From: Ceratobasidium sp. AG-K
Lineage: Eukaryota > Basidiomycota > Agaricomycetes > Cantharellales > Ceratobasidiaceae
Length of the DNA stretch: 64,000 bases
Assembly (NCBI GenBank): GCA_037039685.1
Contig: JAWNGF010000004.1
Coordinates: 1,984,001-2,048,000 of the forward strand
Direction: 5' to 3'
How positions within the stretch are numbered: position 1 is the first letter of the stretch; each line of letters begins with the position of its first letter. The notes beneath the pieces were generated by a model that searched no databases, was not told the origin of the DNA, and saw only the letters and a program-made list of their open reading frames with translations. Shown in pieces: positions 55,203 through 64,000 of this stretch. Both the position numbers and the translations under genes were made by a program.

Positions 55203-56311
55203 TAACGTGCAGTCCCCGCTGAGTGCGAAGTCCCTGTCTTCTAGGATTCCCTCCACCTCCCGATTTTTTTCTCCTCAGTCGTCTATGTTGCACACAAGCT
55301 ACCAAAAAGAAAGGTTCGCCACCCTCGCTTTTGATGCTCACTCCACGCGCTTACGCCAACATAGAACTTGACACCACGAGCCCAGCACCGAGGCTACCTG
55401 GTGTGTGATCAGCACTGGACATTTGCCTTGTTAACTTACCTCTCTATAGACCGTTCCGAGCCGTGTTCATTGCCTAACCGTAAGTGAAACTTGACTGTAC
55501 TCATTCAACCACCGCTAACACCCAAATTAGTAACCAACAAATCAACTCGAGTTGGAAATGCACTCACCCGAATGGGTCTCGCCACCGACCGTGCCTTCTT
55601 TTGTATCCAGTGTGGGCGGGGTTTCTGTGTTGTGTGACTATTATGTAGATAGTAAATAGATAAAACAATTACAATATTGAATATTATAGCACGGATGGGA
55701 CATTCTGCAAGATACTAATTGAAGCGGTGCCCGTAATGGCATTCTTGTTGGCCTTAATAGCACGTGGGGACACTAACTCGAGATCCCGAGTCCTATTTAG
55801 CACATAATTTGCATGGCAGGGCCCAAATTTGAACTACACAAACGTAATTACAAGGGGGACAACGCTCCTAGCCTAATCGTCTAATCGAGATTATCAGCAC
55901 TAATTACAGTCGTTTAGGACACGTCCTTTTTTCAGACGATTGTCAATGGTTCCTGTAAACGAGAATGTATAGAGAAAGAGTGGCCACGACGGTATCGGTT
56001 GTGGTAATAGGAACCTGGCAATCGTATACTTTGGAGAAACTACAGGAAGCGATGGAACGTTACAACAAACTCGTAAACACGCTCACGACATAGGCGGTGA
56101 ACAATTGGAGCTGGAGTGACGAATGAAGATAGTCACATAGCACACTTGGATTGTATGAATTCTAAGTAGGAAGTTGGTTGTGTGGATAAAACGGAGTTAT
56201 TTTTTCAGATCGTAATAGCTGAGTAATCAGCGAGGTGCTGCCTTACCTGCTCGGAACACAAGAGACCGCTCCGCGTTGGGTACTAGTTGGTTGTCTCGTG
56301 GCCACCGTGGG
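55203..56311. other. No recognised feature
   Basis: AT-richer DNA with short frames only. I see no repeats, LTRs or coding motifs. Confidence 0.3.
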
Positions 56312-56988
56312 CTAAACTTGCGAGGGTGGATTATTTGAGAGGGATACCGTGAGGAGTAGGCTTCTCGGCACGACGGTAGTGAGTCGGTGCTTGCTCAGGA
56401 AGTCCCCCCGCTTGAACAGACCTGAGATTTCGGCCCTCAAGTCCTTGGGGTAGCCCCTTTTAAACGAACCGTCACTTCGGATAGCAAGCTGCGTCGCAGA
56501 ACCCCCAGTGTGTGCCCATCGGGTCAAAGCCATGCTGTTTGGATAAGTACTTAGTTAGCGGGTGAACACGATAATGTTCCGAGTATAGGGAAGGCTTACG
56601 AGCTAAGTAGATTACGGTGGGACAGAGAAGAACTGCTATTTGCCCGGATTACGGGCTCATATTCACTGCAGATGAGGGTAAAAGAAAGTAAATCGGCGGT
56701 ATATTCCTCTTCGCCCTTGGTTTTACTGTTCTCACGAACAAATAACATCTCGCTTCGCGGCAGTTTTGTGTGACTACAGTGGAATCTTTGAGTGATGCTT
56801 TGGTCTCCAGCCGCCCATACGACCCGTGAGGCTTGACTGTAAGGATCTTCGGGCACTATACGAGCTTGGACAGCCCGACGGGTTCGCTCCTGGCTGGCCA
56901 GGAAGTCCCCATCAGGTTCAATCCCCTCGTCTTCTTCATTGGCGGGCAGGACTCCTGGAATACCATTCAGGGCGGACATTAATGGCAT
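56312..56988 (-). CDS. Hypothetical two-exon gene
   Basis: Exon 56988-56600 (starts MPLMSALNGIPGVLPANEED) and exon 56534-56312 (ends SNNPPSQV) join across a 65-nt intron with GTAAGC donor, a GCTAAC branch-like site and AACAG acceptor. The frame runs on to a natural TAG. The protein would be about 200 residues, mostly polar, with Ser-rich and basic stretches and no recognised domain. A further 5' exon is possible because an AG acceptor (tattttcag) lies just upstream in frame. Confidence 0.35.
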
Positions 56989-57429
56989 GGGTGTGGATTT
57001 ATGCCGATGCTGAAAATACTCGCTGTCGACGTGGCAAATGGAATCTGAGTGTCCAATTCCAAAAGTGGGTCGCCAGTACCATAGTATAGCTCACTCCCAG
57101 AATCCTGTAGGTGATTCAGAGCTCTGTCTGAACTCCTGCACAAGAGAAGTTGGCGGGAAATACGCAGTATGTAAGCACAATACGAATCCATAAGCCCGGT
57201 CACATTTACACAAAGCAGATTCAGGTCTTCGCTCATTGATTCCACGCATCAGTCCCTCGGGTTAAAATTGGGTTTCCTCCAATATTTCTGTAGTTTAGTC
57301 TGCTTGAACACGTTCGAATGCGTGACCTAGTAAAATCGCAAACAAAATCACGATTGGATCCATTGTTTGTTAAGGCTTTCGACTGGTCTAGTACAGGTGG
57401 GCGGATGGCGTGAATGGGAGGGGGGCGGA

Positions 57430-57487
57430 GATCAGTCAACAGGGGGGGGGATCAGTGAACAGGGCGAGGATCAGTGAACAGGGCGAG
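57430..57487. repeat. Three-copy 19-bp tandem repeat
   Basis: Two exact copies of gatcagtgaacagggcgag (57450-57468 and 57469-57487) are preceded by a variant copy from 57430 that ends in a G run. The function is unknown. Confidence 0.85.
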
Positions 57488-57489
57488 GA

Positions 57490-60063
57490 TCGTGTGAGTC
57501 GAGCACTACGCATATATAGCGTACTTGGCAACTGGTCCCTGAAGCGCGGGGAAAGTGGAAGCGAGAGAGGCCATTCACGGTGCACAGACCCGGACTCGAG
57601 CTGTACGGAACATAACAATGAAGGCGAATAGTGTAGCCCAATGCACACGAGACCTGCCACGCTGCTTCATCACGACGTGGGTCTACCCAAAGGGATGGTT
57701 CAGTACTAACCCGTTGATACGCTAATCCAAATATGAGGGTACAGCAAGGAGTAACTGACGTTTCCTTACTGTCCTGCTGTATTCCAGTTTTGCAAAACAT
57801 GATAATGATTCTGATAATATGTAACTTTTGTTGTGTTTGCTAAGCCTTATCGCTAAATTTTGGCTCGCAGCGCAGATATTATCCTCTGGGCAAGCGAGTA
57901 TAGTCACGAATCGCACACTTACTAGCAACTACCAACAATTTTGATAGGGCAAATTATTATTGATACATCCGCTTCCGGCTGATATCCTGGGAGGCGCTTC
58001 ATGAAAATACCCACCTTCACCTTTTTCGAAGGGTTCCGTACCGATCACCTACGTCAGCCATTACAGTTATATCGCCTGAAGCCGGCATCGTAGCAGAGAC
58101 CGAATTTGCGTGTGGTTCGCGTCGTGGTGCCCTTGGTCGTTTCGTCAATAGGGCGTCCTTCCAATAGCAGCTCGACTGGATATCGGAAAAGATACGAAGC
58201 GTATTGCTCGGCACTGCAGTTGTTTCGGTGTAACTTTATACCAACAGCAAGGAGTTCCCAGATCATCTGGGATGCATGCAGATATGGCCGGTAATCAGAC
58301 CATCATTCTGAGGATCTGCACACAATTGATAACACCATTTCCGGTCAAAAAATAAACATAATGATGGTGAGATTTCCCCGAATCACAAACGCTTGGTTGA
58401 CGTGGGAAAATAGGAAGATGTCGATTCCTGTAATACAGCCATGCGCCAATTGACCAAGCCCCTGAATCGGCGCGGCGATCACCTATGCTAATAAAAATGA
58501 GGGAAGGTGCAAGACGCAGCACGATACAAAGGTGCAAAAAGAGCTTTGTACAAGATGTGCGAGCGCCAGGGTTGACTGTCGGCCACGTGACTGAGGCGCC
58601 TGCTCGCCAACTACAGATACTCAAGCAAATCCGTCGGTTCTCTTTTGGGCTCGCGAGCGCCGATTTGCTTGTGCGTGCTCGCTTAGGTATAGGAGCACCA
58701 ATTGCACAGCCACTCGGGTGCTCCTGAGTGCTCCTTTACCCAAGCGAGCACGTATGAGCAAACCGGCGCTCGTTAGCGTCAGAGGATTTTGGTGACGTAC
58801 AAATATTGGTCCTGTGAAATTTCAGGGTTAGCATGTATAGCTTCTTTTCGCGCAAGCCCAATTTACGTTGGACAACCAACTCCCATGAGTGCATACAACT
58901 ACACATCAGATGCTGGGTCGGTACTGTCCAGGGCAGTTCTAGCTCCTCTGTATTCATTTTGCTTAGAAAGGAGGGGGGAGTTGATCCTGGGTGACACGTC
59001 CGCGTAATCGATTAAAAAGAAGTGTGGGTGAACCCGGCTCGCTGGTAGGTACAGTATCGTATATAGACGTCTGCCTATTCTTCATTAATCCAAACGGGAC
59101 GATGGGAGCCTTGATCACGTGTATATGCGCAGTACTGTCTTATCTTGGTATAAATTTAGAAGCCCTGATAAGCTGGGTTATCCACCCCCTTTGCCCTATC
59201 GCCAGCCCCCAGGCACTGGCAAGCTAACCTTCGTCAACGTAAGCAGCAAACAGATCTTCACTGATCTAGTTACCGTAGATAGATTGAAATGTAATCGGAT
59301 TTTATGACCTGGCACGATGTGTGGACCGATTGTATCATTCGCTGGGTACCCGCCGCGTCACACTCCATGTGGACGCCCGTCATGTTCCTACTCGGGCGGC
59401 ATCCTCTGACCAGAGTTGAGCATGCAAACACTAGTTTTCTAGTTGCTTCCGGTATGCCCCACACACACCATGACATTCCTCACATAAGAAATTAATCATC
59501 GATATTGTGGAAATGCGATCTCAGTCCTCTCGGTTCTGTCCATCAGAGGCACTCAATTGTAGAATAACAGTTGAAATACATTCTTCAAGACGACGAAACA
59601 AACGATTAAGAGGATAAACATATTAAATGGACAGTTGACCAAGAGAACATCAAAGATCAGGCTGAACCAGGCATGCGGGGGTAGATTCTGCAACGAGCGG
59701 GATCGCGGGCAAGTTAATCATGAGCGGCAGGAGGCAATGGGGTAATTGTATTTTATTTGCCCGCGCGACCGTAACGTCAGGTTGTAAAAAATGCCTTCAG
59801 TCAAGGGCTGGAAGCGGCGTATAAGGCCGCGCCTTTCGTTGTTTGTTGGATCGTGGTCGGCGCGGGTTTGTTACAGTGTGTGGGACAATAGTTGGGCATG
59901 CACTTGTGTGAATATAATGAGAGAATAGGCTTGAGGGGTCGAATGTTTGGGGACCGCCAGTCTCTAGTAGCGGAGGTAGAAGGCGGGCTTTGGCGGTATG
60001 CGTGACCGCATCGTCGATGGCACCGCTGCAATATCCCGCCTTGTTAGCTCGTTCTCGTACATA
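57490..60063. other. No recognised gene; contains a foldback
   Basis: Short frames on both strands without motifs. The only structure noted is the inverted repeat at 58653-58775, listed separately. Confidence 0.3.
58653..58775. repeat. Imperfect foldback with nested inverted repeat
   Basis: The arm at 58653-58685 (gcgagcgccgatttgcttgt...) is the near-complement of 58741-58775. Between them aggagcacc (58691) pairs with ggtgctcct (58718). It may be a small foldback element or part of a MITE. Confidence 0.65.
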
Positions 60064-60778
60064 TTATAGCACCAAAAGTCCTAGCTTGGGAAGCTGCTCA
60101 CAATTGTCTCGCGGTTCACCATCCGGAACGTGCGGCCTGCGCGCTGGTTTGGCGTCGGCCTCGTTCAATCGAATTAAACGTCTCAGCGCTCGATAAATCG
60201 CTTGGGGGATCGATACAATGTTGGCCAGGACCTCTCTCCCTGCCCTCTCGAATGGCCCTGTGGGTTTCGTCGTGAGAAAAGGGCGGCAAAAAGCGGGCAA
60301 CCAGAGGTAAGGAGCGTAACTTACCAATACCCGCAGCGCCCAGTTTCAGAGCTCGAGAAGTGAGCACGGGAGATTGCACTTCCGATCCACTGTGGGGGTT
60401 CGAGGTTAGCAAAAGAAGTCTGAGGATACGAGAATGGACAACGCACACAATTGTGTTGTCGTCCTCAAGCAAGTCGGCCTCGGAAGCGTCAGACTGTCCT
60501 ACAGTTTGATAAGCCGTGGTCTGCTGGATGCCCAACAAAAGCGCGGCAACAGCGCCTGCCGCCTTGTCTGTCGAATCTAACCCATCAGCCCGAATATCGT
60601 CGAGGCCCGTATTTTCGCCTGCGCCTTCAACCACGACGAGCTCGAGCGCAGCTGGGGGGTTAAGTCCGGGGGCGTCCTGCCCGCCTACCCCCTCTAACGC
60701 GAAAGCTGCGTTTTCTCCGTCCAAATCATCTACGAACCCCATGTCTCCACGTCCATAAATCGCCACGAGAAGAGACAT
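60064..60778 (-). CDS. Hypothetical three-exon gene
   Basis: Exons 60778-60447, 60389-60325 and 60257-60064 join through GT-AG introns (donors GTGCGT and GTAAGT, acceptors CCACAG). The joined frame has no internal stop and ends PKLGLLVL. The N-terminal part is acidic and Ala-rich (MSLLVAIYGRGDMGFVDDLD). The C-terminal part is basic (REVLANIVSIPQAIYRALRR). Long open exons and consistent phases support a real gene, but I recognise no family. Further upstream exons are possible. Confidence 0.45.
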
Positions 60779-63700
60779 GATAACCGGGCGGCAAGTTGTT
60801 GGACGGCGATGTAGCTAATGTCCGGGATGTTGCGTGTGGCAAGGGCGAGGACGTGAAAGGGCGCGGCGCAGCGGTAGGCTCTAGGCGAGTGCATGATGTA
60901 ATCATACATTCACCGGTTGCCCAACCCCCTACGCTCTTCAATTCCTCATTCGCGGGACACCGAGGCTATTGTCCCGTTTGTGTAGTAGGACCCCAGTCGC
61001 AAAGCTTAGACACCCAGGCAAATGATTGGGATACGTTGTTAGCGGAGCCACATCGCGCAAGAGTTCAACTCACAGATACACCATTTCTATTAGTGACGAC
61101 AAGAAATTGCACGTGCATGGTAAGCATTGACCGCAACGAACCAGACCCCACGGACGAAAGCGCTTCCGTTGTGAGGTGGCCTGAGCGGCTTAAATTTTGG
61201 TGTGCATATAACCAGGAGCCACTACCGCAACAGGCGAGCCACTCGTTTCGGCGGCGAATAGACTCATTTTCCGGGGGGAAGGCGAGAGCGGGTGGGATGG
61301 TGAGGGGAGAAGGATGGCAAGTGAGCGGCAGTGCATATAAGGCGTAGCTGCACCCATCAAGTCACCCTCTTCACGCTCTAGTATCGTGTTGATAGGAATC
61401 TGTCAGGAAGGCATAAAGCAGCCAACTCTGAGATAATACCGCAAGGATAGTCTACGAAACAGTGTCATACTCACTAGGAGCGTACATGCAGAGGATTCCC
61501 GAAGTAACCCTCCATCATCTGGAAGTTGGGACACAAAGGGAAGCAATACAGCGAGTTTCGTGAACCTAGCAAAGCACCGGCTATCGAAATACAAGCTCCT
61601 GAATATGCCAGGACACACCGTGTATGTCAACTTGAACCGGAATCAAAATGACCAACGTAGCAATGGCGACTATAACAAAGATCAGCGCGGATACAAAAGG
61701 AAACTGGTCCCCGAAGGTGCGGCACGGGCTCCAAACAAACCATTTTCTGGGTGCAAGAAGACACATGTGTGTGAGAATTAGTCCATCCGAAGATTCCTTT
61801 TGATCGAGTGACTGCGATGTCAATATGAAAGAAACGCGCTGGAGGAACACGAGTTTAGCGCCCTGCCAGGGCATGAAGAGCTGGAAGTTCGCCTCCGTGC
61901 AAAGCCCACGCGGGACATCTCTGTTCAGTTCAGAAGCGAAGGGCAACCCCCTACACCTCGGTCAAGTTGAGTCTTGGTTGTCTGTATTCCTCTGTATTCC
62001 TTGACCCAGATAACCAGGGAAGCACTGGACGATGCACCTACAATGGGGTGAATGCCGAGACACTCCGGCTTGACAGGACCACTCCCAGAAACTCCAGAGC
62101 AGCTTGGGGATTGTTTCTGGCGTTGGCGTTCCAATCCCGAGTCGAGGTCTGGGAATCCAGACGGCGTAGCTCATCAACACAACACAGGAGAACGTCCACT
62201 CGGGGATTGCCGACCCCAGGCCTACGGGGAGCATCAAATCCCTGATCCTTAGCAGCGGTAGATCAGTCCTGATCTGCGCAACTTCGAACAAACAACCCGC
62301 GGACACTCGCTGGTGCCATTTTAAAACACGCTGTCTACCGGGCCAGACAGATATCCAGCGATACACACTCCAGAGCAGACTGCCGAAATGGAGATGGTGA
62401 CGAACGGATTTAAGACAATCAAAGACCCTGCGAGTTTGGCCGAGTATCCAAGGGGATCACCACGGTGCAACCTGAGAGTGAACTACCAGGGCCGCTAGAT
62501 AGGAGCACTAGCTGGCAGAGACAGTACAAGCTAGCTCACGACGACGAGTTGGACGTCAATGCCCCCATACGCGAGCAATCTTACCGCCCACTCGCGGAGA
62601 TCACGGAACGAGGCGTACAGGGTGGTTATGTAGATCGTATCGAATATCAGCTCGGCCTTCGTGACCAAAGAGGGAGGAATGGCTACTTAAATGGATATTG
62701 AAGCTCGGAACCCGCTGGAGGGTTAAAACCAGGATACGTGTACATGAGGCGGATTGAAGGTGCGATGGACCTCACCCGCAGGGGGAGGGAAGGGAAGTAC
62801 GGCCGGTGTTGGAGAATGCCATCGGATTCGACTGAAAGAGGCTGGACATATATCATATAAACTCCAGGGTACACGTGACCAACTTTACGAGCCGAAGGGA
62901 GGACTCGTTTAGGTTGCCTAGTACCCCTGTAGATAATTGTCTCGCCTACTTATAGCAATTTATTTTAGGCTAAACATGTGTCAACGCCTCATGTGCTAAC
63001 TAACGTCTTATCTACTAACCCCATATGTGCACACCACTCCGCTCCCTCGACCTCAAGTCAGCCGTCATCAATCGAAACCTGTGTTTCATTCGGAGTTGAA
63101 GGCCAAGTGAAGAGGGATTAAATCGCCCCTATCTTTAGGAATATCTCAAGGTACTACTTATTGTTATTTCCTGCTTGAACGCTTTATTCTTCAAGTCTTG
63201 TCCTTCAGACTCACGTGAATCCCATGTATCTTGCCGTATTTCATCTCCAAATGCTGCCCATCTCCCAAAAGACACATGCATCTGGTGTTTGACTGGGGGT
63301 TATCGACTACGTGTCTCAAACGTTGCAAGGGAGAGGCGTCTCAAACGTGGATGTGATTGCAACAACACCGCCATAAGACCAATGGATCCGACCAGTGGTT
63401 CATAAGCATACATCAATATTCAAGAAACCAAAGCTACTGCATTATAATGTGACGGTAGGGATCGTGCCTGGGTTACTAAATAAGATCGAGCTTGTCGCTA
63501 TTGCTAAGGGCATTCTCCGCTGGAATCACATGAAAACGGCCCTGTAGACACTATGAGATGGAGGCAGCCTCGCGAAACCCTTCCTAGTTCTTGGTATATA
63601 TTGTATGAGAACTTAACCTCATGAACTGCTGTGCGCTCCGAGTAAGCAATCCTGTACTGGTGCCTCTTGAAACAACCATGTTTCACGTAGTCAAGCTTCA

Positions 63701-64000
63701 CTTCTAGAGCGCAACGTAACATTACCGGAGTTATGATCAAGCAGTATCCCCACACAGAAATCGTTTCCCCAGAGGAAAGACTAACCGTGATCAACTGAAT
63801 CGACGGCGATCCGTTGCTATAGCACAAGTTGACCGTTGTCTAGTGAGAAACATCCACAACTATTGTGACTGGTAGTTGGAGGCACAGCTTCGCGTTATCA
63901 GAACAATGGGCAAGCCGCCTATATGCACGTTATACAGTATGCAACAAATTTATACAAACAAACCACACTGTATGACCGATCGACTCAGGACTCAAGTGGA
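60779..64000. other. No recognised genes
   Basis: The longest frame, 60796-61347 (plus, 183 codons), lies divergently beside the hypothetical gene and shows no motifs. Others (61962-62366 minus, 62465-62701 plus, 63504-63827 minus) are equally featureless. No LTR, TIR or RNA gene was seen. Confidence 0.3.

Noticed and set aside
60796..61347. 183-codon plus-strand ORF as a gene
   Set aside because: No domain, and it lies in the probable 5' region of the minus-strand hypothetical gene. Length alone is weak evidence.
1..64000. CRISPR arrays, bacterial operons, rRNA genes
   Set aside because: No regularly spaced repeats, ribosome-binding patterns or rRNA-like segments were seen. Splicing and element types are eukaryotic.

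Overview
This window looks like basidiomycete nuclear DNA, most likely an agaricomycete. The evidence is short GT-AG introns of about 50-65 nt (one of 106 nt), a CTK3-type host gene, BED/hAT and pogo-like DNA transposons, and dense nested Tf1/Tf2-like Ty3/gypsy chromovirus retrotransposons. A Rhizoctonia-like (Ceratobasidiaceae) origin is only a guess. All coordinates were read by eye.

Layout. 1-1336 (minus) is the 5' part of a six-exon CTD kinase gamma subunit gene (CTK3) that runs off the left edge. 1.3-9.8 kb is mostly unexplained DNA with a hairpin, a tRNA-like Pol III unit and copy 1 of a diverged duplicated block. From 9.8 kb the second copy of that block hosts a three-level nest. Solo LTR H (TSD atagc) contains element B (minus, TSD gaact), which contains element A (plus, TSD tccgc, identical 416-bp LTRs). 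25.7-26.8 kb returns to the duplicated block plus another solo LTR.

26.8-39.9 kb is a chain of broken elements, most of them entered by the next: I (gypsy, minus), a Ty1/copia fragment, an A-family LTR stub (L), J, K and D. Element E (39887-47116, minus) is full length with intact gag, pol and a third ORF, but its two flanks do not match. Right of E lie the 3' half of another element (F) and the 5' part of an A-family element (G). G is inserted in a nine-exon hAT transposase gene (51.2-53.4 kb). A 0.9-kb pogo-like element follows at 54.3-55.2 kb. The rest to 64 kb is low-information sequence with two hypothetical spliced genes, a foldback and a small tandem repeat.

How it fits together. The gypsy elements share one replication design. 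A TATA box is followed about 30 nt later by a 12-13 nt segment whose reverse complement lies exactly 2 nt inside the 5' LTR, which is the Tf1-style self-priming arrangement. Gag and Pol of the E/I family are joined by a canonical -1 slippery heptamer. Four elements (B, D, E, F) carry an unrecognised third ORF after the integrase/chromodomain. In B, E and F the pol frame stays largely open across it, so the region may be dual-coding. The A family instead carries an extra coiled-coil ORF upstream of gag. Many copies are broken by CGA-to-TGA stops, and the duplicated block beside the nest has lost nearly all the CpGs its distant copy keeps, which fits methylation-driven decay.
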